In this document: one piece after another, positions 47,334 to 57,663 of the stretch
How the letters are laid out: the number at the start of each line of letters is the position of its first letter
How positions within the stretch are numbered: position 1 is the first letter of the stretch
NCBI GenBank assembly: GCA_033675265.1
Contig: JAUJYZ010000355.1
Location: 1 to 64,000, forward strand
Length of the DNA: 64,000 bases
Reading direction: 5' to 3'
Source of the DNA: Actinostola sp. cb2023
Taxonomy: Eukaryota; Cnidaria; Anthozoa; Actiniaria; Actinostolidae
Notes under the pieces: generated by a model
What the model was told of the DNA's origin: nothing
The model's database searches: none
What the model saw: the letters and a program-made list of their open reading frames with translations, nothing else
Position numbers and translations under genes: made by a program

Positions 47334-48026
47334 CTGCAAGGCATATCAATATTAACTAGATGCTTGGTTCAAGCGCTCATTCGTGCCCTGGTGCAATTGA
47401 GTACTTTGGGTACACCATATCATGAACGACCACATGAACGATCAAAAGATAAGTATGCTTTTTCTATTTGAGTGGTAATCACAGGTATAGCCCAAGCTGA
47501 TTGTTTGTGTTGAATGTATGTGGTTTATATCGTGTGAAAGATGGAATCTTGATGATTTGGGTACATTTTTTGCAATGTATTTTCTTTCGAGCCTCCTTAT
47601 TTTTCTGCTTTTATATAAAGCACATGTAAGTCGCCTCACTGGAATTCTGCTTGGTTCTCTATCACGAACTGCATGGTAGTTTAATAGTATTTGGTAGTTG
47701 TATCTACTATTACTACTAGTATAAACATCACATTCATAGTAGTTGTATCTAATACGGTTATAATAAATAAACTTTGCATATCGTGATCTACATGTTTTTA
47801 TTGATATAAACTGTGAATCCGCTTGCTTTCTCAAATATATCACAATCATAACTGTTTACTTAAGCTTATAAGTAGGTAGGTAACACGGCAATAGCAAGCA
47901 TAAACTTGTATGACAACAATAGCAACACTCATGTGAGTCATGACACAAATAGTGCAAAGTAAAGTCCACTTCACCTTCGTCGGGAAACATCGTGGGTTGC
48001 TTCCAGCCATCCAGGATTGTAGTTCA

Positions 48027-48473
48027 TCAACGGTTTGTATAATAAAGGCTTTCATTCATAACATATTGATCATAATTTATAAGTTTGGCATTGTTTATAA
48101 CTTTGGCATTCGCTTTCATCGCATTCAAGGCTTTCATAACATGTTGATCGAGTATAACTTTGGCTTTCGTCGTTTTCAAGGCTTTCATAACATGTTGATC
48201 GTTTATAACTTTGGCTTTCGTCGTTTTCAAGGCTTTCATAACATGTTGATTGCTTATAACTTTGGCTTTCATCGCATTCAAGGCTTTCATAACATGTTGA
48301 TCGACTATAACTTTGGCTTTCGTGGCATTCATGGCTTTCATGTGTTCGCGGAACAATCCATATTTCCGAAAACGCTCAACGTCTTTTAGTGTAGATTTAC
48401 CGCGAACGGTGTGTGCATTTGTAAGCATTTCGAGCATATAGAGGAAAAAACAGAAGACGAATACCTTCACCAT
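48027..48473 (-). CDS. Candidate secreted protein with 17-residue repeats
   Basis: From ATG at 48471-48473 (context TCAAGATGG) the frame reads MVKVFVFCFFLYMLEMLTNA, a typical signal peptide, then HTVRGKSTLKDVERFRKYGL and five 17-residue units of the form HVMKALNAMKAKVISNQ. The DNA period is 51 bp. The frame ends soon after YVMNESLYYTNR. There, a 4-base ATGA duplication relative to the other units shifts the frame; without it, KAFIIQTVDELQSWMAGSN would follow. The ORF lies inside an intron of the MULE gene on the same strand. I recognise no family; a secreted repeat peptide precursor is one possibility. Chance repeat expansion is the alternative. Confidence 0.45.
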   Translation of the reverse strand: MVKVFVFCFFLYMLEMLTNAHTVRGKSTLKDVERFRKYGLFREHMKAMNATKAKVIVDQHVMKALNAMKAKVISNQHVMKALKTTKAKVINDQHVMKALKTTKAKVILDQHVMKALNAMKANAKVINNAKLINYDQYVMNESLYYTNR

Positions 48474-48751
48474 CTTGACTTGACTTTCTTCGTCGATCGA
48501 CACTACAAAACGTCGCTACAACATCGATCGCTGCAACCTCATGGTCAGCTCGTGGTCTCGTTCCCAGTCCCACTCGATTGCAGAACCACGACGCCGAACA
48601 ACAACAACAACAAAAAATACGGCCTGTATTTTAAACCTCGTGCGGCCTTTAATTTGGCCTAGCACGAGTAATTAACATAGAGATGAAGTGAATGTTATAA
48701 AGTAATAAATAAGATAAGCTCAAAGTTATCTGTCACAGACTATTAACTTTT

Positions 48752-48890
48752 TTAAAGCTTTTTATAAACTCGCAGTATGGACGATAATGCCTCCATTTCA
48801 GAATCAGTACTGTGATTTTCATCATTGACATTGGTTTCTTCGTCATCAGATTCAAGAATGATGATATCTGGCATAAGCTTATCTCCCATT
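48752..48890 (-). CDS. Alternative terminal exon with a SUMO-interaction-like motif
   Basis: After TTTTTTTCAG, this exon joins in phase to the GG left by exon 48986-49016 and reads MGDKLMPDIIILESDDEETN, VNDENHSTDSEMEALSSILR, VYKKL then TAA. With the first two exons it would give a 63-residue acidic protein. Because exon 47247-47333 needs the same phase, this could be an alternative 3' exon of the MULE gene or a separate small gene. IIIL followed by acidic residues fits the consensus of SUMO-interacting motifs; function is inference. Confidence 0.45.
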
Positions 48891-48985
48891 CTGAAAAAAA
48901 GGAAAATGGCGGTGACATTCGTAACACTAAGAAATAGATGTTCAATTCCTAGTGCAATATATGGGAACACAGATTAAAACTTTAC

Positions 48986-49168
48986 CCAGTTACACGGATG
49001 TCAGTATCACTAGAATCTGCAAAAATAACGTTGCAATTATTACAAAAAATGCATTAAATGAAACAAAAAACATCTTAAAGAATATTTGACGATTTAATCT
49101 AATTTGCAAAGTATACATTTAATGTAATGAATGCGGATGAACTTACCTTCTCTATCGCTCTCAGACAT
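48986..49168 (-). CDS. First two exons (start) of the MULE/short acidic transcript
   Basis: ATG at 49166-49168 gives MSESDRE before G|GTAAGT (donor at 49145-49146). The next exon, 48986-49016, lies between TTTTTGCAG and ACTGG|GTAAAG and reads SSDTDIRVTG in phase. The ATG was chosen because it is the only one that joins these phases. An inverted CACAGGAAGCCCAA motif lies 104-119 bp upstream. Confidence 0.5.
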
Positions 49169-49271
49169 TTTGTAACTGCACGCGTACGAGAAGGCATATG
49201 AGAGACGAACGAAGAAAGCTGTCGGAAAACCACAGGAAGCCCAATCAATAGACTAATTTTCGAGTTTTCGA

Positions 49272-49505
49272 GTTGGGCTTCCTGTGGAAACAATCGATTT
49301 CTGATGTGTTCAGCGGTTACCTATCAAAAAACAATATGGCGGCCTCGATCAAGCTAAAAGTTCGCTAAAAGGTACATCAGAGGGTATTAATGCAAGTTTT
49401 CTTTTGATGAAAATGGAAAAAATGGAAAATATAAGCCATAGGGTAGACCATAAGGGGGGCCTAGGCCATGGCCCTAGCCCAGGTTTTGTCCTTACCCTGT
49501 TATTA
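49272..49505 (-). repeat. Dispersed repeat with CACAGGAAGCCCAA end, copy 2 (inverted)
   Basis: Inverse of 31618-31843: TTGGGCTTCCTGTGGAAACA .. AACAATATGGCGGCCTCGAT .. CCCAGGTTTTGTCCTTACCC. Another CACAGGAAGCCCAATC (49231-49246) faces its left edge only 25 bp away. Confidence 0.85.
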
Positions 49506-49876
49506 TGCATTAGCTTTACAGAGAATAAAACAGCAACAGGATTACTGTTCTATAAACAGCGGCGCCAAACAATATGAACTAAAGCGAACCAGTTTTATAC
49601 CACTTTCATTGGTGCTGTGGTTTGGCTTCCAATTGCTTCATTTTATCACATTGACTAATTTAGGATCTTTCACATGTGTCAAGACCATCACTTACCTTCG
49701 CCAAGTCTCATTAACTGACTGGATACAACAACTTTGTGTGTGATTTCAAGGTACTGTGTGTTGAAATAGCGATGTTCGCTGTTTGTAAACATTGACGTCA
49801 CATTTGCTTTCTAATGTTCATTTACCAACCATGATTACAATAGCTCTTCACAAGTTGCTTTATTTCATCAGTCAAT

Positions 49877-50576
49877 CCCGGTGTACGCAATCGATGAAAT
49901 CGATAATCGATGACAATCGATATCAATCGATATCAATCGATATCAATTAATCGATTGATATTGGAAATCGATGACCAATCGATGAAACAAAAATCTGTGA
50001 CCTTTGATCGATTGTCATCGATTGCCTTATGATTGATCGATTGTTATCGATTGCCCTAAAATAGATCGATTTTCATCGATTTTCATCGATTGTTTTGTAC
50101 TTATGGCCAGAGCGGGAACAAGCGCACTCAGCTTGTAATTGCCCTAGCTGTCCCCGGTCATTACTACCTTGAAAGCATTTCCTCGCGTGCCTCTTTCCCG
50201 GTCTCTTTTTATGAGCTAGAAATATTTCTCCTTGTTGGACTTGGAAAAGACAACATTGATATCCCTTCACGATGCATCGATCGCACTTTTAGACTGACTT
50301 CGTAGCTTTCCCAGCGGCTTTCCATATACGACATTTTAGCGGCAACGTACAGAGGGAGGTCGATAGGACTACGTCACGAAATCTTGTACTGAACCTGATA
50401 ACAATCGATCGATGATCGATGATCGATTTTCATTGATTGTCATTTTTCTTGTGTGACTATCGATTGGTGATCGATTGGCCAAAACCAATCGATATCAATC
50501 GATTAATTATATCGATTATGATCGATTGTTCGATTGGTTTTCCGATCATCGATTGTCATCGATTGCGTACACCGGG
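49877..50576. mobile_element. 700-bp element with 6-bp duplication GTCAAT
   Basis: GTCAAT|CCCGGTGTACGCAATCGATG .. TCATCGATTGCGTACACCGGG|GTCAAT (right TIR CATCGATTGCGTACACCGGG). Both ends hold arrays of ATCGATATCA/ATCGATTGTC words (49,890-50,090 and 50,400-50,560). The unique middle (50,100-50,390) has no supported gene. Confidence 0.9.
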
Positions 50577-50689
50577 GTCAATCGATCTCTGGCTGGCAAA
50601 ATAAAAAAAACAATGGCTACGTTATGGCGTACATCTCTATAGAAAACTTTAGCTATATATTTATGTATGTTCTTGTTTGTACTTCTTGT

Positions 50690-51553
50690 TAGTGACTGTC
50701 CGTTACCGTCGAGAATATTATTTCAACCTCCATTTTTTCGAATCGTTCATATTTACCCCAAAGGTACCCTTTGATAAACTATTTTCAAAAATCATAATGA
50801 AACCTTGCTGCGATTTTTAATTTTTCAGAAAATCGTAAAAACGTCAATTTGCATTAAAAGTGCTATTTTTCGCTTCATTAATGTCTCAAATATGTCACGG
50901 AATGAAAGCATTGCAAAGGTCTTTAAACAACTCCGATTTATGTGAAACGGCTCACAACATCTAAAAAACTCTTCTTGCATAGTATGTACTGTTTAAAATG
51001 TTCAAATCTGTTCAAAGTCTGATTTTCCGAGTCATTTCAATTACACCTCTGAAGAGCTCCAAAACTATTGGCTTAATATACGTCATGTTTAACAGCATAA
51101 AAATGTTTCTGGTACCACATGTTTTGATAATTTTATTACATAGCTACAGAGTGACATCATTAAACATTCACCATGAGCAATGGCATGGTCGAACTCGAAT
51201 TCCTTCCTATGAAGAAAATCCATAATCTATAGCGTGACTTCCGCTCACATGGAGCTAATTTATTCATGACTCGGAGATAAACAAACTTCAGTCGGCTTGA
51301 AGAAATTCCAAAACCACTTCAGATCCTGGATATTTTTACTTTGCACATAGTACAAGTATCTACAAACAGTCAGATAGCACTTTAAGAGGTTGTAAAGGTC
51401 ACATTCGAGCTGGAAACCCTCTGGTCATCCTATCGGCTGGTACAGTTCACATGTACACAATGACGTAAAGTGTTTGAAGAAAATTTCTGAATCTCATCGA
51501 ATCTATTTGTTTAAAACCCCATTCTGAGCAAGTTAAAACTCAATTATAGATTG
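50690..51553 (+). repeat. Left arm of the long inverted repeat
   Basis: 864 bp matching 58568-59428 in inverse orientation with few substitutions. A 75-codon frame is present on the mirror strands of both arms and is not treated as a gene. Confidence 0.9.
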
Positions 51554-51766
51554 TTGATAACGATTATTTATGTTACGGGACTGGTTGATCGAGTCAAGTA
51601 CTCTGGTTCTGAAACGCTTGACTCTTTGACATGCCACGCAATGTCACCAGCGCGCGCGCAGAACTTGCGTAATTTACGTTTCGCAATCGTACAGACTCGC
51701 ACAAAGTGAGTTAAAAAAATACTAGTTAGTTGTTGTTGATGTTGCTCTATGAACTAGATCGGTTTG

Positions 51767-51959
51767 ATGGCTTTATGTAGCTATAGTACACTTCTCTCGC
51801 CGACCACTCCTTGCGGGCAGTCAAGTGAGTATCCGGGCTCACTTGAGTGCGTATCACTCAAAGATTGTACAAAAGAAATTTACGGACATTTATCGAGTCT
51901 TCAACTCGGTGCAGATGAGGGCTTGGGAAATGAAATGGAGTTGCTGTTATCTAGAGCTG
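51767..51959 (+). CDS. Exon 1 of the transposase-like gene
   Basis: ATG at 51767 gives MALCSYSTLLSPTTPCGQSS and ends RAG at GCTG|GTAAGT. An earlier in-frame TTG is not used as a start. The exon has several Cys residues that may join the zinc site formed with exon 2. Confidence 0.6.
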
Positions 51960-52046
51960 GTAAGTTTCCTTTTAGCAAGCAAAAGGCTGTGTTGTGAATT
52001 TATTGATAAATTTACTTGTAGAGCGTTTTAAAATTATAATTTTTAG

Positions 52047-52265
52047 GTGTTTTCTCAGTTGAAGAAAAGCACTTTGCCCTCAACATCTGTCCGCGTCATA
52101 GGGCTGACTTTGGAATCTGGTGGAGGACAAGGAAAATGCTGTGCACGATTCCGAAATATTTAGCCGCGCATAAAGCAGCCAGTGCTAAGGGAAGCCACCA
52201 TGTAGACAGCAAGCAATCACGATATATATTGAAAAACTCCAACACGCTTATTCCAGTTGGATCAC
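52047..52265 (+). CDS. Exon 2 with Cys/His motif
   Basis: After AATTTTTAG the exon reads VFSVEEKHFALNICPRHRAD, FGIWWRTRKMLCTIPKYLAA and ends LIPVGS at TCAC|GTAAGT. C-x2-H..C spacing suggests zinc binding. No ATG-independent reason exists for this long open exon, so splicing is well supported. Confidence 0.65.
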
Positions 52266-53398
52266 GTAAGTTAATAATTTGTGTACCGTGATACCTCTAT
52301 TAAGCGAACCCTTATCAGGCGGATGGGTCACGGAATTTTCGTCCCATGGCTATATTTACTGTAAAACGGAACCAGTCAATTTTAAACAGAAAAGCCATTC
52401 ATGTATCGTCATAGTAGTAACTCTAATTTTTCCTGTAAACTCAGAATATTTCGATGATTGTAGCCTGGTTAACAATTTTATAAAGCTTTGGGAACAAAAC
52501 ACTCAAATAAAACAAACGAAGTTGGGCCTCTCATATTTATTTTACTTGGCGGACACCCTCCGTTAAGCGGACACCAGGCCAAGTACCATCCAATCATCCA
52601 TTTCATTCTTTCTGCACTGCACCACAGGCAGCCCAAGGCATGTTACGACTAAATGATGGGGCTTGGGTAGAAAAGGGGAAGGGGTTTCGGAAAGCTGATG
52701 GAAAAGGGAGAGCTCTTTGTACTCCCTTCCTTTCTTCTCTCCCCACTCCCCTGACCTATTGGCTATAGAGCAGATTTAGCACACGGCACGGTTTGGCGGG
52801 TTCACTCTCGGACTTAATTTACCTTGTATTTAGATATACTTAGACCACATGCGACGACTCAACCATATATTCGGATACTTTTTATTCAATTAAAATTAAA
52901 ATACCAAAAAAATATGCGTGCGTCTTTTTATTGGGTTCCTTGTGGTATAACGTGATTTCGTACCGATGGGCAATCTTTACAGATTAAATATTTATATTTA
53001 CAGCAATCTTGTGCGGGCGCGTCTTGCGGGACGTCTTGCACAGGGAGCTCGACATAATACGTATTGCGCGCACGCGCTCTACCACAGGAAACCCATCAAA
53101 AAGACGCACGAATATTTTTTCATTGTATTTTATTTTTTTATTTACCAAAAGCCTTTAGCTTAGAATAAATGGTTGGGCGCGCCCCACATACAACACAAGA
53201 CACCCAAAAAGGAAAAAGAGGCACGCATACATTTTATTTTTAATTATTTTATTTTTATAATTATTTTATTTTAATTTTAAAAACATCAGAAGATCTATTT
53301 GGGCCGCATGTGGTTTTAGTTCAGACTGTCATCAATTTCAAACTTAATTATTAATAACGATTGTATAAATATGCAATTCATATTTTTTCCCATTTCAG

Positions 53399-53502
53399 CA
53401 ATTTGCAAACAGTGCAAAGAATGTTTCAATCAGCAATTCTTGTCGGATGAGTCTATTGATGAATCGCCATCAACAGGAGCCTCTTGTCAAATTCAAGTAG
53501 AA
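53399..53502 (+). CDS. Exon 3 with CxxC motif
   Basis: After CCATTTCAG; C from exon 2 plus CA gives Pro, then ICKQCKECFNQQFLSDESID and ESPSTGASCQIQVE before GAA|GTAAGT. C-x2-C-x2-C probably completes the N-terminal zinc site. Confidence 0.65.
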
Positions 53503-53857
53503 GTAAGTGTATCCGTTATGATGAAGTTCCTCTACTCAGTCCCATTATATTCAAGAATCATGCGCAAATGATCTTTGTACTACAGGACCAAAAAAAACTG
53601 GATCTCGAATAAAACGGTTCAAATCAGTAAACGGTGAATACCACGGGCCTTAAATGCCAGCAAATAATACAATCGTTACACTGCGCAACAACAATTATTT
53701 TGATGTCGATAAATCAGAATATATACCCAGGGACCTGAGGGCGGTCCGAGCAGTTCTGGGGAGGAGAAAAAAGAGAAGGCAGTCCTATTCGAGCCTCTGG
53801 TACAAAGGGAAGAGAGCTTACTAAGTAGATGAGTAATTATTTATTTCTACGTTATAG

Positions 53858-54940
53858 ACACACGATGAGACTAGCCCTTCAAATGGAGAAACTGAAAGCG
53901 ATGCATCGCAATCATCAGACTTCTTGACAACAGCAATGAATCGTTTGGAAATTTCAGCAAGCCGAAAGGATGATGATACTTTCCTCAGTCCAGACACTGG
54001 TAGTCTTGCTTCCAGCATAACTAGCGATGAGGCTCCCACCACCAAAACTGCTACACACGCTTTTATCAAAAAGTTAAACGAATATCTCGTTTCGAAGAGC
54101 ATTGCGCCTATAGCACAACCCTGGATGGAATGGAACAAAGCAAGCACAACTACAAAGCTACGATACACCAACAGAACAATAGAAATCGTTTCCTCAGTCC
54201 TTCGCACACTCAGCCCAAATGATGCTGGTTGTCTCTGGCAGGCAATAGTCTCTTCCCCAGCCATGAACAAAGCGCTAGACCTGGATGAACTCCCACCATC
54301 AACTAAGAATTATCTCCAGGCCCTAGCAGCAGCATACGACCAGGTCCATGGTTGGGAGATGAGAAGGCAAATATTGTCCATAATGGCAGGTGCTGTCAGC
54401 TACAAAGACATCTTAGCTGTCATACCTGGCCTCACAAGATATCGTTACACCATGGCCAACTTACATCGTCTCCATGGCTTAGGCGCTCCTATTGCGCATC
54501 ATCCATCGCCAAGAATAAGGGTTGACCGACGACAACTTGACCACTTTCTAACTTTCATAACGAGCCCACACTTGGTCCAAGATCTTCCATTTGGTCAGAA
54601 AACTCTAAAACTCTCTTCTGGTCAAATATTGGAAATTCCAAATGTCATCAGAACGATGATACCACAGAGGATTGCGCGCCAGTATACGCAATACTGCAGA
54701 GAGACTGGCTTTATTGCATTCAGTGAGCGCACCATGTTGCGTGTGCTGGCAGAGTGCAAGGCCTCTGTGCGCAAGTCTCTTCAAGGACTCGACTACTTTG
54801 CCGCCGATGGTGCTCGTGCCTTCGATGACCTTGAAAGTGTAGTCCGCCAATTGGGTGAGCTTGGTTTGGGCAAGGAGTGGGAAGTTCAGCATGTGGAACT
54901 ACTAAAGACTGCTAAATCGTAGCTAAAATACGATTTCAAG
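53858..54940 (+). pseudogene. Exon 4, helical region, interrupted by TAG
   Basis: After ACGTTATAG in phase 0: a Ser/Asp-rich lead (THDETSPSNGETESDASQ), then a 300-residue mostly helical region (FIKKLNEYLVSKSIAPIAQP, GWEMRRQILSIMAGAVSYKD, RIARQYTQYCRETGFIAFSE, QGLDYFAADGARAFDDLESV). It ends LLKTAKS-TAG-LKYDFK before AAG|GTAAAT. The six codons after the stop remain in frame and the donor is normal. Confidence 0.65.
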
Positions 54941-54983
54941 GTAAATATTTGAGCGTGAGTCTTTGTTGTTATTGTTATATATA

Positions 54984-55232
54984 CAGCTATTTCAAAAAAG
55001 GTTGGTGAAGGTTTTGTTGCATGTTGCATACCAAGCCCAAAATGTATTGTGGGTCATATGTAAATAATGTCAGCATGCTTTGCACATACAGAAGAAAATA
55101 TGCTGGCTCCATATTACGAATACAAAGTTTGTTATGAACTTTTGCTGATTCCATTCACATCGCCCATAGTGCATTTCGGGCTTGGTATGCAAGATGCAAC
55201 AAAACCTTCACCAATCTTTTTTGAAATAGCTG
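54984..55232. mobile_element. TA-flanked MITE inside intron 4
   Basis: TA|CAGCTATTTCAAAAAAGG .. CTTTTTTGAAATAGCTG|TA, 249 bp. Inverted matches extend to GTTGCATACCAAGCCC. Confidence 0.85.
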
Positions 55233-55622
55233 TATATACCAGATAAAACTCTTAAATGCACGGCCCTGACTCCTCGCGGGAAAACACATCATGGATATTT
55301 TAGATTGTACTATTTTACCTATCGTTTGCGGTTGAACCTAGACTGGAGAATGCCAAGCACTCGATCCATAGATCCATTAATTCTCGCTTAATTCTCTGTA
55401 ATCATTATAGCTTCATTATACACATTACATGTAGGCTAATATCATTGAAAAGGTTATAATTATCATTCGTATGCTAACGTCAGAACGTATATAAGGAATT
55501 ATAGAATTACAGAATTATCCCATCAGTTTGTACCTGGCAGAGTTTGGCTAAGCAGCAGTCTACCAATTATAAAGATTGATGTGAAGATATAATAACTGAC
55601 TACTTTCTCTATTTCCTTGCAG

Positions 55623-56622
55623 GTCCATGTGAGCACCTCATCTCTCATAGCGACTCACTGCAGTGTATATGCCCTCAGTGACAGCACCAGTCGTGAACTA
55701 CAGAAGCAGTGCGATCACAGCCACGAAGAATCGTGTGAACAGTGCGAAAGTCTGGATTTTACACTGAAAGATATCTCAACGGCAATAGAAGAAGCTTCCT
55801 TTGCAACTGGAGATGACAAAGATGAGGCGATTTATCGTGCCAACTCTGCTAATCTTGCCATCCAATCATGGAAATGCCATATATTGAGATCAACCCATCA
55901 AGATCAGGCTCGTTTAGATATCATCGACGCTCTCGATTCAGAGTCAGTTTTCATTGTCAACGACTGGGCAATGAAATTTTTGCCTCAGAAATACAGAGAA
56001 TCACAAGCGGACTGGTTTGGCAAGCGGGGTATATCATGGCACATCTCTGTAGTGTACAGACGGATAGATGGGAAAGTTCAGTGGCAAGGTTTCATCCATG
56101 TGATTCAGTCCTGCACCCAGGGAAGTTCCGCAGTGGTTGCAATCATGCATCATGTGCTGAGTACACTAAATAAAGAACAGCCTGAAGTAAGAAAAGCCTT
56201 CTTCCGCCAAGATAATGCGGCATGCTACCACTGCAATCGCACCATCCAAGCATGCCGGGAAATATCAGCCACCACTGGAGTACAAGTAGCTCGTATTGAC
56301 TTCAGTGATCCTCAAGGTGGGAAAGGGGCCGCAGATAGACTGGCTGCAACCTGTAAAGGACATGTCAGAGCCTTTATTAATGAAGGAAACGACGTCTGTA
56401 CTGCAGCTGACTTGAAGAATGCGCTACTATCATATGGAGGAATCGAAGGAATACGAGTGGTTTCTCTTGACACAATTGCCGAAACACCAGACGATTCCCA
56501 AACCATAACAGGGATTACAAAACTCAATAACTTTGTGTTTAGCTCTGAAGGATCCCTTACTTGTTGGCGTGCGTACGGTATCGGTCAAGGAAATACAATT
56601 AAACCTGACAAACAAAGACCTG
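55623..56622 (+). CDS. Exon 5, candidate DDE-type catalytic core
   Basis: After TCCTTGCAG in phase 0: VHVSTSSLIATHCSVYALSD, CDHSHEESCEQCESLDFTLK, then VFIVNDWAMKFLPQKYRESQ, WFGKRGISWHISVVYRR, VRKAFFRQDNAACYHCNRTI, RIDFSDPQGGKGAADRLAAT. It ends QRPG at CCTG|GTAAGT. Spaced Asp residues after hydrophobic strands (IVND, FRQD, RIDF) are what an RNase-H-like nuclease fold shows; the catalytic assignment is inference. The frame is intact for 333 codons. Confidence 0.7.
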
Positions 56623-56755
56623 GTAAGTCATTGCCGGGTTTAAGGTTGTGTGAAGTGCCGCGAGCAGGAATGGCAATTACATGGTTTACGAGAGAGCGTT
56701 CCTTCATCAGTCATTATATTATGAGTTCTAATATATACCATTTTCTATGTTGAAG

Positions 56756-57663
56756 GTCCTGCATATCAATTAATAGAAGCCTCATTCTCCCAAGGAGACT
56801 TCAGACCATTTACTAGCAAGAAATCTACCAAAGACAAGTCGAGCAGAACAGCAGCACCAACATCAGTCGATGAGGTCGAAGTGGATGCAGCAGCCGAGGT
56901 GTATTATTGTCCCAACAGAAGTTGCGTTCGTGTTTTCCAAAGATATTCTGCTTTGGAAAAACATCTATCACTCGAGAAATGCACCCAAGCAATGGAGAAG
57001 CATTCTCTTATTGATTTAGCAAAGCTAGGATACAAGTCCCGCTTAGAGGAAGGTATCAGCGCCATACCAGTACTCCAAGCCGCAGTAAGTCAACAAGAGT
57101 CCCCTGCAACGACTACAAAACAGGGATGGGCTCTCAAAGCAGCCAAGAAAGCTTATCGCTTCAACGATAAGCAAAAGTCTTATCTCCAGGCAAAGTTTCA
57201 CATCGGGCAAGTTACAGGCCGCAAGCTTGACGCTGAGCTAGTTGCCCGAGAAATGCGAAGAGCACGTGGTACTGACGGTGTACGCCTTTTTTTATCGTCA
57301 GAATTCCTGACAACATCTCAGGTGGCTTCCTTCTTCTCGAGGCAAAGTACCTCAGTGAAGAAAGGTACACATGTTCAGAATCTCGATGATATGGATATTG
57401 CGGCCTCCGAGGAGGAGAGTAATTTCAACGAAGCAAAGAAAGCAGTACAATCCATCGAGCTTCAGCACCCCCTAGTACACGACCAGTACAACCTATGCAC
57501 AATGGCTGTAGATGACACCATCAAGCGACTGAAGCTCCCAATGCTTCAACACATGTGTGAAGATTTGGGACTTGACGTACCAATTCCACATGTGCGCAAG
57601 AAGGCACCGTATTTGGAACTTTTGGATGAAATCACCAGCCAGTGTACTTGTCGTAGAAAATAG
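56756..57663 (+). CDS. Exon 6 with zinc finger and C-terminus
   Basis: After TATGTTGAAG, G plus GT gives Gly: PAYQLIEASFSQGDFRPFTS, a Lys/Ser-rich linker, the finger YYCPNRSCVRVFQRYSALEK-HLSLEKC, then GWALKAAKKAYRFNDKQKSY, FLTTSQVASFFSRQSTSVKK and a last helical segment ending CTCRRK and TAG. The finger may contact DNA. Confidence 0.7.

Larger units (their letters stand above)
41709..49168 (-). pseudogene. MULE transposase-derived gene with SWIM-type zinc finger, decayed
   Basis: Phase-compatible exons on the minus strand: 49147-49168 (start), 48986-49016, 47247-47333, 45683-46716, 44847-45269 and 41709-42972, about 950 residues in all. Order: a short acidic start (MSESDRE.. SSDTDIRVTG); a basic segment (PAKKKPKIEQKADPKRK), possibly nuclear targeting; a DDLGAWEQ/YHFEGRPEHA/HGNSKK domain; the MULE core (TFQLGPFSV, MIGPIML); QGYSTDSEESL with CKVHMQQNI; the finger RCDSDCLGFKARKICSHIVA; and a C-terminal CAGCGGKL..CIRHKEHDFF segment. 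It would act as a transposase in an intact copy. Damage: the first catalytic Asp position (before VTFQLG) reads Ala, and the frame shifts near 46,206 and 42,632. Assembly error remains possible for the shifts. Confidence 0.75.
51767..57663 (+). pseudogene. Six-exon transposase-like zinc-binding protein with one in-frame TAG
   Basis: Exons 51767-51959, 52047-52265, 53399-53502, 53858-54940, 55623-56622 and 56756-57663 join without phase conflict: 3,507 bp, 1,168 codons plus stop. Every border is AG/GT, with GTAAGT at four donors. Order: a Cys/His N-terminus (ICPRHRADFGIWWRTRKMLC, PICKQCKECF); a long helical region (exon 4); CDHSHEESCEQC; a possible DDE-type core (VNDWAMKFLP, YRESQADWFGKRG, FRQDNAACYH, DFSDPQGGKGAADR); and a C2HC finger (YYCPNRSC..SALEKHLSLEKC) near the C-terminus. 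TAG at 54920-54922 interrupts the end of exon 4 seven codons before the donor. I believe similar uncharacterised proteins occur in corals (memory, unchecked). Its place between the arms suggests it is the element's transposase. Confidence 0.7.

Noticed and set aside
50998..51225. 75-codon frame present in both arms of the 8.7-kb element
   Set aside because: Duplicated only because the arms are inverted copies; no domain, start context or splice support.
53821..54270. Minus-strand 149-codon frame
   Set aside because: Shadow of exon 4 of the plus-strand transposase-like gene.
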